Below the pieces are notes generated by a model that worked only from the letters and a program-made list of their open reading frames with translations, had not been told where the DNA came from and searched no databases. From Rothia sp. (in: high G+C Gram-positive bacteria) (GTDB taxonomy: Bacteria > Actinomycetota > Actinomycetes > Actinomycetales > Micrococcaceae): 64,000 nt of DNA. How positions within the stretch are numbered: the first letter of the stretch is position 1; the number at the start of each line of letters is the position of its first letter. Shown piece after piece: positions 35,371 through 44,781 of the stretch. The stretch is taken from positions 1 through 64,000 of the forward strand of contig NZ_JAUNVZ010000008.1 of assembly GCF_030540545.1 (NCBI RefSeq), given 5' to 3'. The translations under genes and the position numbers were made by a program.

Positions 35371-36090
35371 TTACTTACGGATACGAGGTGCGTTTTTCGT
35401 CTCCATATGGAACGCAGGTCCCGAGAGGTTACGCGGGGTGGAGCAGGTTACCTCATTGCGGTACCTTACTGACATGGAGCAGTGGAAATCCTGGATATCC
35501 TTATGCCCGCCCTGACCGCCAGTCCACGGGTCAAATGGAGTAGTGAAGTATTCCTTCAGAATCTCTAGAGCATGGTCGCAATCCACCGGGCCCTGATCCA
35601 CATAAATGACTGATTCTTTACTGGTCACGGGCGCAGACGCAGAACCCGGGCAGTAGCCATTTGAGGCAATGGTTACGGACTGCGCGGGTGCACTACTCTC
35701 CTGAGGCGCTGGATCAGCTTGAGCAGCTGCGCTGCTTTCCTCAGGCTCTGGAGAGGAGACCGTGCTCGGTTCGGTGCTTTCAGAAACAGTGCTTTCCGAG
35801 GTAGCTGATTCAGATGCGCTAGGAGTGCTGGGCAGAGGTTCTTCAGTTGCCAACGTTGGCAAAGGAGAAACACTTGCCTGGCTCGGTTCAAATGATGCTG
35901 AAGTACTCACGCTCGGAGAAACACTGGGAGAACTCGAAATACTGGGGCTTGCGGACACCGAAGCGCTGGGGCTTGGTACAGGCTGGGATGCAGGGCTGCA
36001 TCCTGCGAGCCCAAGGGCAGTGCAGAGCAGTAACGAGGGCAGGAACGCGACGCGATGTGCGCGCTGGGCGCGGGGGATGGACGGGGTCAT
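35371..36090 (-). CDS. Ser/Glu-rich lipoprotein, unknown function
   Basis: The 239-residue protein has a lipoprotein signal with lipobox GLAGC (Cys31), then about 100 residues of Ser/Pro/Glu-rich linker and a small C-terminal domain with four cysteines (GYCPGS, DCDHAL, FHCSMS, VTCSTP), probably two disulfides. It ends in a basic tail (KNAPRIRK). No known family was recognised. It faces the chaperone island and has a similar architecture (lipobox plus Ser-rich linker) to the lipoprotein at 27356. Confidence 0.8.
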   Translation of the reverse strand: MTPSIPRAQRAHRVAFLPSLLLCTALGLAGCSPASQPVPSPSASVSASPSISSSPSVSPSVSTSASFEPSQASVSPLPTLATEEPLPSTPSASESATSESTVSESTEPSTVSSPEPEESSAAAQADPAPQESSAPAQSVTIASNGYCPGSASAPVTSKESVIYVDQGPVDCDHALEILKEYFTTPFDPWTGGQGGHKDIQDFHCSMSVRYRNEVTCSTPRNLSGPAFHMETKNAPRIRK

Positions 36091-36363
36091 CAGAGGGGTC
36101 CTCTCTTAGATAGACTTCTCTATTTTCGGTGGAAATGAGCATGACTTTAAAGCCCCAGTTGGGCTAAGTCATAGTCACACAATAGTTAAGAGCCCGCACG
36201 GCATAGGAGAGGAAGACCCCTTGCGTACCGGCAGATGTTGAGAGTACACAGCACATGCACTCTCAACATGAACTTTATACTTTTACTCTAGCAGAGTTGA
36301 TGCGGGTGTGTTCGCTATGGGGCCATCTGAGCGATTCGACCATCTTTGAGTCAGATAAAAAGG

Positions 36364-36424
36364 GCAGTTAGGGCGAATCTAAACTTCACCCACACAAGGA
36401 AAAGCCGCCCAAACGCATTTAAAA
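36364..36424 (+). repeat. About 60-bp repeat shared with 35286-35340
   Basis: GTTAGGGCGAA ... CAAGGAAAAGCCGCCCAAAC ... TTTAAAA matches GTTTGGGCGAA ... CAAGGAAAAGTCGCCCAAAC ... TTTAAAT near 35285-35339 in the same orientation. The two copies flank the lipoprotein gene at 35371-36090. Confidence 0.5.
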
Positions 36425-36427
36425 CAA

Positions 36428-36472
36428 TAGGGCGCCGTCTCACATGAAAATATTCATGTAAGAGGCGCCCTA
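36428..36472 (-). terminator. Terminator after glpK
   Basis: TAGGGCGCC...ACATGAA and TTCATGT...GGCGCCCTA form a stem of about 19 bp with one bulge, 35 bases past the glpK stop on the minus strand. Confidence 0.8.
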
Positions 36473-36506
36473 TAACAGTGCTAACAGCCCTAATGAGCGT
36501 TAGTGA

Positions 36507-38063
36507 CTAGGCAGTGGGAACGTCCTCATCCACCCAGTCCAGGGTGCGGGAGACAGCCTTCTTCCACAGGCGGTACTGGCGAGCCACCTCGTCAGCGTCC
36601 ATCTGCGGCAGCCAGCGCTTATCCTCAGCCCAGTTAGCCACCACATCAGCCTCACCGGCCCAGAAACCAACCGCAATACCGGCAGCATATGCCGCACCCA
36701 GAGCGGTGGTCTCCACAACCTTCGGGCGGATCACGGGCACGCCGAGAATATCAGCCTGGAACTGCATCAGGAACTCATTAGCGGTCATACCGCCATCCAC
36801 ACGCAGCTCGGAGAGCTCCACACCGGACGCCTCATTCATCGCATCCAGCACCTCGCGAGTCTGGAACGCGGTAGCTTCCAGAGCAGCGCGCACAATATGC
36901 GCTTTGTTCACGTAGCGGGTCAGACCCACAATCACACCGCGAGCATCGCTACGCCAATGCGGAGCGAACAGACCCGAGAACGCCGGAACAACATAGCAAC
37001 CGCCGGAATCCTTCACCGAGGTAGCCAGAGCCTCCGACTCGCTCGCGTGACCAATCAGACCCAGGTTATCGCGCAGCCACTGAATCAGCGAACCGGACAC
37101 AGCCACCGAACCCTCCAGGGCGTAGACCGGCTTCTGATCGCCAATCTTGTACGCCACGGTGGTCAGCAAACCGTTATCGGAGAACACGGGCTCCTCACCG
37201 GTGTTCATCAGCATGAAGTTACCGGTGCCGTAGGTGTTCTTTGCCATGCCCTTCTCGAAGCACGCCTGGCCGAAAGTAGCAGCCTGCTGATCGCCCAGAA
37301 TACCCGCAATCGGGGTGCCACGCAGCAGACCGGTCGGGCGGCCATAACCGTACACCTCGGAGGAGGACTTAATCGCCGGCAGCATGGACATGGGAATACC
37401 CATATCCGCGGCAATCTGCGGATCCCACTCCAGGGTGCGGATATTCATCAGCAGGGTGCGGGACGCGTTGGTCACGTCGGTGACGTGCACGCCGCCGTCA
37501 ACACCACCGGTCAGATTCCACACAACCCAGGTGTCGGTGTTACCAAAGAGCAGGTCGCCACGCTCTGCGCGCTCGCGAGCGCCCGGAACATTGTCCAGAA
37601 TCCACTTAATCTTAGGTCCGGAGAAGTAGGTGGAGAGGTTCAGACCCACGATATCGTGGTACTTGCCCACGCCTTCTTCGCCAGCCAGTTCGTCCACGAT
37701 ATCCTGGGTGCGGGTGTCCTGCCAGACGATTGCGTTGTATACGGGTTCGCCGGTGTTCTTATCCCACACCACGGCGGTTTCACGCTGGTTGGTAATACCG
37801 ATGGCGGCGATATCGTGGTGGTTGACCTCGGCATTTGCCAGGCAGGTTGCGACAGCCTTGCGTACGTTCTCCCAGATTTCGATGGGGTCGTGCTCCACCC
37901 AGCCGGCCTTGGGGAAGATCTGCTCGTGTTCGAGCTGACCGACGGAGACGTTCTCGCCCGCCTTGTTGAACAGGATGGCGCGGGAGCTGGTGGTGCCCTG
38001 GTCGATAGCGAGCACGTACTTACGTTCAGCGTTGAGGGTTTCGCTGTGCAGCGAGGTAGTCAT
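36507..38063 (-). CDS. glpK: Glycerol kinase
   Basis: The 518-residue kinase converts glycerol to sn-glycerol 3-phosphate. It has the FGGY-kinase opening [15 protein letters not shown], the WQDTRT substrate loop and the C-terminal [13 protein letters not shown] block. Two ATG codons stand in tandem; the second has GAGG at better spacing. It is the last gene of glpF-glpK, 61 bases after glpF, and works with GlpF (entry) and GlpD (oxidation). Confidence 0.97.
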   Translation of the reverse strand: MTTSLHSETLNAERKYVLAIDQGTTSSRAILFNKAGENVSVGQLEHEQIFPKAGWVEHDPIEIWENVRKAVATCLANAEVNHHDIAAIGITNQRETAVVWDKNTGEPVYNAIVWQDTRTQDIVDELAGEEGVGKYHDIVGLNLSTYFSGPKIKWILDNVPGARERAERGDLLFGNTDTWVVWNLTGGVDGGVHVTDVTNASRTLLMNIRTLEWDPQIAADMGIPMSMLPAIKSSSEVYGYGRPTGLLRGTPIAGILGDQQAATFGQACFEKGMAKNTYGTGNFMLMNTGEEPVFSDNGLLTTVAYKIGDQKPVYALEGSVAVSGSLIQWLRDNLGLIGHASESEALATSVKDSGGCYVVPAFSGLFAPHWRSDARGVIVGLTRYVNKAHIVRAALEATAFQTREVLDAMNEASGVELSELRVDGGMTANEFLMQFQADILGVPVIRPKVVETTALGAAYAAGIAVGFWAGEADVVANWAEDKRWLPQMDADEVARQYRLWKKAVSRTLDWVDEDVPTA

Positions 38064-38124
38064 CATGACCTCATTTCTTGAAAGGGGCGCGCCACACTCG
38101 GCGCGAAAAAACTATGAAAAATAT

Positions 38125-38922
38125 TTAGATCGGCAGGAAGACCGGCACGAGCAGGCCTGCCAGTACGCCACCGATGACCGGGCCCAGGACCGGCACCCAT
38201 GCGTAGGACCAGTTGGAGTCGCCCTTACCCTTGATGGGCAGGATGAAGTGGGCGAAGCGCGGTGCGAGGTCACGGGCGGGGTTGATGGCGTAGCCGGTGG
38301 CGCCACCGAGGCTCATGCCGATGGATACCACGACCAGTGCCACGCCGAGCGGGCCGATTTCTGCGGGGGTTTTACCGGATGCGAGCACCCATGCTACGAG
38401 CACGAAGGTGCCCAGTGCTTCGGTGACGAGGTTCCAGCCGTAGGATTTGATGGCCGGGCCGGTGGCGAAGATGCCCAGGCGGCTGCCGGGTTCGCTGTCG
38501 TCGTCGAAGTGCTTCTTGTAGGCCAGGAAGGCGAGCACTGCACCAACGAATGCGCCCAGGAACTGGGCTGCCAGGTAGATGCCGATGTTCGCGCCGGTTG
38601 CGGGGACATTGGTCGCCAGGTCACGGCCGGCGGTTGCCAGGCCGAGGGTCACGGCGGGGTTCAGGTGTGCACCGGAGGGGAAGGAGAGGTACACGGCGGT
38701 GAAGACCGCGAAACCCCAGGCGAAGGAGATAACAACCCAGCCCGCGTTCTTTGCGAAGGATTTGGGGAGGGTGACTGCTGCGCACACGCCGGCGCCCAGC
38801 AGGATCAGGATCATGGTGCCGAAAAATTCGGATGCAAAAAGCCCCATCGTGGTCGGGGTGGCGGCAACAGTCTGTTCGGCTGCCGCGGCGATCACGGTGG
38901 AGGTGCTAGCCAAGAGCGACAT
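38125..38922 (-). CDS. glpF: Glycerol facilitator (MIP family)
   Basis: The 265-residue channel has six membrane segments and both NPA boxes (HLNPAVTLG and INPARDLAPR); the Asp after the second box is typical of glycerol-conducting aquaglyceroporins. The chosen ATG has AAAGGAA five bases upstream; an in-frame ATG 33 bases earlier has none. Its substrate role is supported by adjacent glpK and nearby glpD. Confidence 0.94.
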   Translation of the reverse strand: MSLLASTSTVIAAAAEQTVAATPTTMGLFASEFFGTMILILLGAGVCAAVTLPKSFAKNAGWVVISFAWGFAVFTAVYLSFPSGAHLNPAVTLGLATAGRDLATNVPATGANIGIYLAAQFLGAFVGAVLAFLAYKKHFDDDSEPGSRLGIFATGPAIKSYGWNLVTEALGTFVLVAWVLASGKTPAEIGPLGVALVVVSIGMSLGGATGYAINPARDLAPRFAHFILPIKGKGDSNWSYAWVPVLGPVIGGVLAGLLVPVFLPI

Positions 38923-39374
38923 AGCGTTCCTTTCTTCGCGGCTTTGTTGCCGCATTAACTATCCAGGTGAGCATTTTTGCTCGTATCCTGCGGTAGCAGG
39001 GGTGACGCCAAACCTTGGGTTTCAAGGGGCGTCGTTGCCGTTAGGTTCACACTTCGGTTTGGTTCAGTTTCACATGCGTTACGTCGGTGGCGTGTAGCGT
39101 TGTGGGGGTGCCTGCCGGTTCGCTACCCCGGGAGGGGTGCCGGTGGGCGGGTGCTCGGCGGCTGCTACACGGGGCTGCCGGTACCGTTAAAACTATGGGG
39201 GCGTGTGCCCGATTTATATACGCTGATGCGTATGTGCTTCTGCATGCTTGTTGGGTCGGTTCTTGTGCCGGTGCTGCTAGAAGCGGGGGAGTTACCCTTG
39301 CGGGTAGTGTCGGCTAGTGAATGTTTGAGAATTTCACTAGCCGACACTTTTACGCGCTGTGCGCCGGCTGGCTT
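38923..39374. other. Leader of glpF-glpK and tail of glpD
   Basis: This 452 bp holds the glpD terminator (39306-39348) and the long leader of glpFK. TATATA on the minus strand near 39215-39221 could be a -10 box, but no clear -35 was seen. Several GC-rich partial hairpins are present (39000-39200). No gene is seen. Confidence 0.5.
39306..39348. terminator. Terminator after glpD
   Basis: AGTGTCGGCTAGTGA and TCACTAGCCGACACT form a perfect 15 bp stem with a 13-base loop just past the glpD stop. It separates glpD from glpF. Confidence 0.85.
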
Positions 39375-41135
39375 TTAGTGACCTGCCAGCGGGGTGCGCG
39401 GTGCCACCTGCGGTGCTGCGGTGACCTTAGCAGCTGCAGCCTCATCCGTGGTGGTGGATTCAGCTTCGCGGATTGCTGCCACGCGTGCTGCGTACAAATC
39501 GTACTCTTCCTGGGACTTCTCTTCGGACCAGCCCAGTTCCTCGCGCATAATGCTCAGGATTTCGGGGGCTGCGCTCAGGCCGCGGTCGCGCTGCTCCAGA
39601 TCGAGGCGTGCGCGGCGGACGAGCACATCCTCCAGGTGCAGGGCGCCCTCATAGCGCAGGGCGAAGACGATGTCTGCGCGCAGGAACTGCGGTGCGTATG
39701 CCAGGGGAGTGTTCAGCTCGGGGTTCGCGTCGATCAGCGCGCCGAGGTCTTCAATCTGAGCACCGTAACGCTCCAGCAGGTGAGTGATACGAGCCTCATC
39801 CCAGCCGTAGCGTGCCGCGTACTGAGCACGAGAAGCCTCCACCGCACGGTAACCATTAGCACCCACCAGGGCAATAGTCTCAGTCACCGAAGGACGGCTC
39901 TTCGCCTCCTCACCCAGGGCAAAATTCACAGCATCGGCAGCCATGGGACGGTAGGTGGTCAGCTTACCACCGGCAATAGCGCACATACCCGGTGCCACCT
40001 CGGTCACGGTGTGCTCGCGGGAAACCTTGGTGGACTGAGCGCCGTCACCCTTGACCTTGGGCTGCAGCAGCGGGCGCAGACCCGCATAGGTGCCAATAAT
40101 GTCATCGCGGGTCAGGGGGTTAGCCAGCAGCTTATTCGCCTGATCCAGCACGTAGTCAATGTCCTTGGCGGTTGCGACCGGGCGTTCCTTATCCTCGGTG
40201 TAGGGGGTGTCGGTGGTGCCGATAATCCAGTAGCGCTGCCAGGGGATGACAAAGAGCACGGACTTTTCAGTCTTGGTGAAAATACCGCTGGTTGCATTAA
40301 TGCGATCGCGCGGAACCACAATGTGAATACCCTTAGATGCCAGCACCTCAAGGCCGGCGTTGGGGTTTGCAAGGGTCTCGGTCTCTTCGGTCCACACGCC
40401 GGTGGCGTTAATAATGCGCTTGGCACGCACGGTGAGCTTCTCGCCGCTTTCCAGATCCACCAGCTGAGCGCCAATCACGCGGCCGGTGCTGTCCTTATCA
40501 ATAGCGGTCACCTGGGTACGGGAGGCAGCCAGGGCACCGTAACCGCTGGCGGTACGCACCAGGTCAACGACCAGGCGGGCGTCGTCCACGCGCGCATCGT
40601 AGAACTGGATAGCGCCGGCAAATGCGGAGTCCTTAATATCGGGGAAGACGCTCTTAGCGCCCTTGCGGGTGAAGTGACGCTGGGAGGGAACGCCCTTATT
40701 GCCGCGGGATACCGCGTATGCCAGGGAGTCGTACATGCCGATGCCCACAGCGGAGTAGGAGCGCTCAATGAAGGAATCCTTCAGAGGCCAGAGGAAAGGC
40801 TGAGCGTGCACCAGGTGCGGAGCGATCTTATCCAGCAGCAGACCGCGTTCCTTCAGCGCCTCGGCAACCAGCTTGAAGTCCAGGTTGTACAGGTAGCGCA
40901 GGCCGCCGTGGATCAGCTTGGAAGACCAGGCGCTGGTGCCCGCTGCCCAGTCGCCTGCCTCGACAATGCCGGTGCGCAGGCCGCGAGTTGCCGCATCCAG
41001 GGCAATGCCCGCGCCGGTCACGCCACCGCCGATAACCAGAATGTCCAGTTCGGGGCCGTTGCGGAATTCGTCCAGGGCGTGTGCACGGCTGGAGGCGGTT
41101 AGCTGCGAGAGCTGTTCGAAGCGCTGAGAGCTCAT
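39375..41135 (-). CDS. glpD: Aerobic glycerol-3-phosphate dehydrogenase
   Basis: The 586-residue flavoenzyme oxidises glycerol 3-phosphate to dihydroxyacetone phosphate at the membrane and feeds electrons to quinone. It has an FAD-binding Rossmann motif (VIGGGVTGAGIALDAATRG), the HGGLRYL motif and a C-terminal DAO_C domain. AGGAACACC precedes the ATG. It is transcribed away from the SorC-type regulator, with 143 bases between the two starts. Confidence 0.96.
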   Translation of the reverse strand: MSSQRFEQLSQLTASSRAHALDEFRNGPELDILVIGGGVTGAGIALDAATRGLRTGIVEAGDWAAGTSAWSSKLIHGGLRYLYNLDFKLVAEALKERGLLLDKIAPHLVHAQPFLWPLKDSFIERSYSAVGIGMYDSLAYAVSRGNKGVPSQRHFTRKGAKSVFPDIKDSAFAGAIQFYDARVDDARLVVDLVRTASGYGALAASRTQVTAIDKDSTGRVIGAQLVDLESGEKLTVRAKRIINATGVWTEETETLANPNAGLEVLASKGIHIVVPRDRINATSGIFTKTEKSVLFVIPWQRYWIIGTTDTPYTEDKERPVATAKDIDYVLDQANKLLANPLTRDDIIGTYAGLRPLLQPKVKGDGAQSTKVSREHTVTEVAPGMCAIAGGKLTTYRPMAADAVNFALGEEAKSRPSVTETIALVGANGYRAVEASRAQYAARYGWDEARITHLLERYGAQIEDLGALIDANPELNTPLAYAPQFLRADIVFALRYEGALHLEDVLVRRARLDLEQRDRGLSAAPEILSIMREELGWSEEKSQEEYDLYAARVAAIREAESTTTDEAAAAKVTAAPQVAPRTPLAGH

Positions 41136-41229
41136 GGTGTTCCTTTGTCCGTTCTCGGTGGCACGGTGCGTGTGCCAGGTGGTGGGCGTATTGCCCTTTG
41201 CGTTGAAATCTAGTAAAACGGATAGATGA

Positions 41230-41245
41230 ACGCTTTACCAAGCGT
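41230..41245. promoter_or_regulatory. Operator-like inverted repeat upstream of glpD
   Basis: ACGCTTTACCAAGCGT has 6 bp arms around TACC. ATGAACG occurs at 41225 and again at 41248, flanking it. It lies in the glpD/regulator divergent gap and is a plausible binding site for the adjacent regulator. Confidence 0.45.
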
Positions 41246-41278
41246 AATGAACGAATTTTCACACACTTGCGGGGACAT

Positions 41279-42226
41279 ATGAACGAACGTATAAACCAAA
41301 CCTACGACGCCGCCCAAATGTACTACGTACACAATATGACCATGGACGCCATCGCAGCACGCCTGGGCGTCTCACGCGCCACCGTCTCACGCCTGCTCAA
41401 AAGCGCCAGAGACACCGGTGTGGTCCAAATCAAGCTCGATGACTCCTACCGCAAACGCAGCGAACTAGAACGACGACTCGGCGAAAAATACCGCGTGCGA
41501 GTCAATATGGTCAACACCCGCGCCGATGCAACACCCATCGCCAAAACCTCCCGAGTCACCCGAGCAGCAGCCACCCTACTCGACTCCCTCGTCCATGACG
41601 GCACGGCTATTGGAGTCGCCTGGGGTGCCACCGTGACCGAAGTGACCGCGCACCTGCCCAAGCGCACCGTCAACGGCGTGAGCGTCGTGCAGCTCAACGG
41701 TGCAGGCAACGCCCACCACTCCGGCATGCCCTATTTGGGAACCCTCATGGGCTCCCTCGCCGAAGCCTATAACGCCAATATTATTCACTTCCCCGTACCC
41801 GCCTTTTTCGACTACGCCGACACCAAAGCCGCCATGTGGCGCGAACGCAGCGTGCAAGCAACCCTGCGCGCTCAAGCCACCGTGGACGTCGCGATTTTCG
41901 GTGTCGGAGCCTTTGGCGGTGCGATCCCCTCGCACGTCTACTCCGGAGGCTACTTCGACGCATCCCAGCAGCGCGCCCTACGAGAACAGGGAGTGGTGGG
42001 GGATATGTGCACCGTGCTGCTCCGCCGAGATGGCACCTGGGCGGATCTGGAAATGAATCAGCGTGCCTCCGGCCCGAGCCCCAGCGAGCTCGCACGAATA
42101 CCCCGGCGCATTTGTGTTGCCTCCGGGGTACATCGTGCCGCCGTGCTGCGCGCCGCCCTGAGCACCGGAGCGATTACAGACCTGGTGCTCGATGAGCAGC
42201 TAGCGCAGGCGCTCATGGAACACTAG
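41279..42226 (+). CDS. SorC/DeoR-type transcriptional regulator, likely glycerol regulator
   Basis: The 315-residue protein has an N-terminal helix-turn-helix (TMDAIAARLGVSRATVSRLLKSA, about 21-43) and a SorC-type sugar-phosphate-binding domain (about 60-310). Such regulators respond to phosphorylated sugars or polyols. I chose ATG 41279 after GGGGA; a TTG four codons earlier is possible. The divergent position next to glpD, with the glp genes nearby, suggests it controls glycerol use, with glycerol 3-phosphate as a likely effector. This is inference. Confidence 0.85.
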   Translation: MNERINQTYDAAQMYYVHNMTMDAIAARLGVSRATVSRLLKSARDTGVVQIKLDDSYRKRSELERRLGEKYRVRVNMVNTRADATPIAKTSRVTRAAATLLDSLVHDGTAIGVAWGATVTEVTAHLPKRTVNGVSVVQLNGAGNAHHSGMPYLGTLMGSLAEAYNANIIHFPVPAFFDYADTKAAMWRERSVQATLRAQATVDVAIFGVGAFGGAIPSHVYSGGYFDASQQRALREQGVVGDMCTVLLRRDGTWADLEMNQRASGPSPSELARIPRRICVASGVHRAAVLRAALSTGAITDLVLDEQLAQALMEH

Positions 42227-42291
42227 GTTCCCTATGAGTGAGGTCGCCCGAGCTCATCAGGAGCCCTAAATAGTGCCCTGAGGGAACTCCT

Positions 42292-44340
42292 CTAGGAGAT
42301 ATGAGGAGCCCACAGGTACAGGAACGCCGCAAGTTCCGCGCGGCTTAGCGGCTGGTGAGCGCCAAAGGTGCCGCCACCGTCGGTGAGCTGAGCCGGAACC
42401 AGGTGCAGATTCTGCGCCCACTCCAGCTGCTGCTGCAGGCTCGGGTGCGGCTCCTTAGGGAAGGCATCCAGACGGTAGAGCAGATTCAGTACGAACTGCC
42501 GGTTAACCTGCTCGCCCGCGTTGAAATTGCCCTGCTCATCCGGGGAAATCAGACCCTGCTGGGTTGCCCACATAATCGCGTTGTAGTGCTGGTAGCCCCA
42601 GTTAATATCCTTGTACGGATTGCTGATGTATACGCGGGGCGAACCGTAGAGACGGTAGAGGGTCGAAATCACCTCGGCACGGTTCACATTCCACTGCGGA
42701 CCCACGGCGCCATCCACGGTACCCATATAGCCGTTCTTGACCGCCCAGCTCAGCTCCTTATGGTAGGCGTGATCCTCCTGGGCATCCACCGGGCGGGTAG
42801 AAGAGATGGCGTTTTCTACAACGTAGATGTGGTTATAGAGCGAGGGATCGTACATCCAGTTACCGTTGCCAATCTTCAACCAGAGAGTGTAGTGGCCATC
42901 CTGCGTAATGGCAGCATTCTCGTAGGTGAAGGTGATATCCGCGCCGCCCTTGCCATCAAAGACGAGCTTATAACCCTCTGAAGGGAACATCTCAGTCTTT
43001 TCGCCGGTCGCAGGGTTAGTCTTCGTCAGATACGCCGTAATGTAGAAGGAGGGAGACTCGCGGTACCCGTTGACGTTATCCAGGTGGAATTGTGCCGTTG
43101 CCTTACCTGCCTGGGTAATGGCGGGAATACGCGAGTGCACCTGGATCTTGCTCTGCGCAATCTGCAGATTGCGCATACGAACGCCAAGCACACTGCCATC
43201 GGCAGCATATGCAGTAGCGCGTACCTGATAGGTAGACTTGTAGAAAATATCAGCGCTGTTGTACGTCAACGTGCGGTTAAATGCATCGCTCAGCAGCTGG
43301 TTGCTATCACCCTGAGCGGTGATAGTTTCAGAGGCAATAGCCTGTTCTTTCTCCGCCCACTGACCGTCGAACCAACCTTCTTGAGTCTTGATCAGCTCAA
43401 AGGTGACCGAGTCTGCTTTAAGCAGGTCGAAATGGTTAGCGTAGACCGTGAGGCTATGCTGATCAGCGCCAGTTACCACTTCGTCAGAAGAGGTGGTCAC
43501 ATAAGCGTTCTTATCATTATTAATCTGCACAAGACGCTGGGTGTCACCAATAGAGGAGTAGCCGGCTTTCTCTGAGATATAGCTGGCGATTTCGTAGGCA
43601 ACAGGCTCCAAATCCGCAGTATTAACGGTCATCTCAAAGTAGTAGAGATCGCCCCATGCTTCGCCATGCTCATCATGGCTCTGGGCAGAATCGGGCACAA
43701 CCACTCGGTTCAACTGTGCTTTTTTGACACCGTGGATATTATCGGGGTGCGCCGCATCCACTGTGCGCAGGAAAGGAATATAGGAATCAGCCGAATTCTT
43801 ATTGCGAACCCACCCGGTAATACGTGCGGTCGGCTGAGACATATCGATGATTCGGTTTTCCAAACGAATCATACCCGGTGCAAGATCCTCACCCTTATAG
43901 TGAGTGGGAGCTACCAGCTCAGCCTTTTCTTCAGCTGCTGCGCCAGTTGCGTCAGGGCCCGTTTCAGTAGTCGGCGTAGGCTCAACATCGTCAGGTGCTA
44001 GCTCGATAGGCAGTTCCGGCAGTTCGGGCTCAATGGGTGCTTCGGTAGGTACCGCCGAGATGACGGGTTCAGCCTCCTCGCCCTCTGCATTTGCCTCGGT
44101 ATAGGATGCAACCGGCTGGGTTGCCAGAACCGGCGTTTTAGTCGGAAGAGCGACGGGGGAGGCGCTCGCCGCGGGTACTACCTCGGGAGCGGTGGTCGCA
44201 TCCACAGCCTGAGCCGGGAGTGCCAGAGGCAGGGCGAGGCTGCCTCCAAGAATCAGAGCGCATGCGGTGCGCCCGGGGTTTGCGGTGCCCTGTGCGCCGC
44301 TTTTCTGCGCGGTGCTGGGCTTCCGGAAGAATGAACTCAT
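42292..44340 (-). CDS. Exported protein with SLH-like C-terminus
   Basis: The 682-residue protein has a signal peptide (TACALILGGSLALPLALPAQA), a Pro/Glu/Thr-rich linker, a module opening IDMSQPTARITGW (about 155-270), a central beta-rich region and three SLH-like repeats (about 515-682: AVKNGYM, IMWATQQGL, LEWAQNLHL helices). SLH repeats bind cell-wall polymers, so it is probably wall-bound. AAGGAG lies 8 bases before ATG. It shares architecture and an upstream motif with the two following genes upstream on the same strand. Function unknown. Confidence 0.82.
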   Translation of the reverse strand: MSSFFRKPSTAQKSGAQGTANPGRTACALILGGSLALPLALPAQAVDATTAPEVVPAASASPVALPTKTPVLATQPVASYTEANAEGEEAEPVISAVPTEAPIEPELPELPIELAPDDVEPTPTTETGPDATGAAAEEKAELVAPTHYKGEDLAPGMIRLENRIIDMSQPTARITGWVRNKNSADSYIPFLRTVDAAHPDNIHGVKKAQLNRVVVPDSAQSHDEHGEAWGDLYYFEMTVNTADLEPVAYEIASYISEKAGYSSIGDTQRLVQINNDKNAYVTTSSDEVVTGADQHSLTVYANHFDLLKADSVTFELIKTQEGWFDGQWAEKEQAIASETITAQGDSNQLLSDAFNRTLTYNSADIFYKSTYQVRATAYAADGSVLGVRMRNLQIAQSKIQVHSRIPAITQAGKATAQFHLDNVNGYRESPSFYITAYLTKTNPATGEKTEMFPSEGYKLVFDGKGGADITFTYENAAITQDGHYTLWLKIGNGNWMYDPSLYNHIYVVENAISSTRPVDAQEDHAYHKELSWAVKNGYMGTVDGAVGPQWNVNRAEVISTLYRLYGSPRVYISNPYKDINWGYQHYNAIMWATQQGLISPDEQGNFNAGEQVNRQFVLNLLYRLDAFPKEPHPSLQQQLEWAQNLHLVPAQLTDGGGTFGAHQPLSRAELAAFLYLWAPHIS

Positions 44341-44781
44341 CTCTAAGCTCCTTAGTGGTTGGTGCGGGGCGGTGTTGCCCTCACACTCCCACCATATCTT
44401 AATTTAAACCTGAGGTTAAGGGTTTTGGTGCGTTTCACGCTCAATGTTTTTAAATGTTGTCATTCGTTGGTGTATCATCGCACGAAAATAGGGCGCCCGG
44501 GGCAAATCTCACCCCGCACGCTCAGCTCAACGAGCCTATATCTCGACCGAGTCTAGATATACTTTGAGCATGCCTGAAGAGAATAGAACATGGGGTGCGA
44601 GCGGTAAACTCGCACCCCATGTATAGGTGGTATAGGCCAATGCTCGAAAGAAACGTATAGGGGCATTGACGCTATACTGTCCAGGTATGTGGCGGTCAGA
44701 CCCGCTCATATCTTTGGTGTCTCTCTTAGAGACGCACCGTGATACAGCGATCCTGAACTACCGCAAAATCTAGCTTGGCGA
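44341..44781. promoter_or_regulatory. Promoter region of the 682-residue surface protein
   Basis: This 441 bp contains, on the minus strand near 44397-44424, CTTAACCTCAGGTTTAAATT followed by AAGATA, which resembles sequence before the other two surface protein genes. A perfect hairpin (44588-44622) ends the neighbouring 854-residue gene. No gene is seen. Confidence 0.55.
44588..44622 (-). terminator. Terminator-like hairpin after 854-residue surface protein
   Basis: ACATGGGGTGCGAG and CTCGCACCCCATGT form a perfect 14 bp stem with a 7-base loop. It lies 160 bases past the stop on the minus strand. Confidence 0.65.

Larger units (their letters stand above)
36091..36506. other. Gap upstream of lipoprotein and downstream of glpK
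   Basis: This 416 bp has an 11 bp inverted repeat (36235-36269, ATGTTGAGAGT/ACTCTCAACAT), a copy of the sequence also found at 35286-35340 (see repeat at 36364-36424) and the glpK terminator. No gene is seen. Confidence 0.55.
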
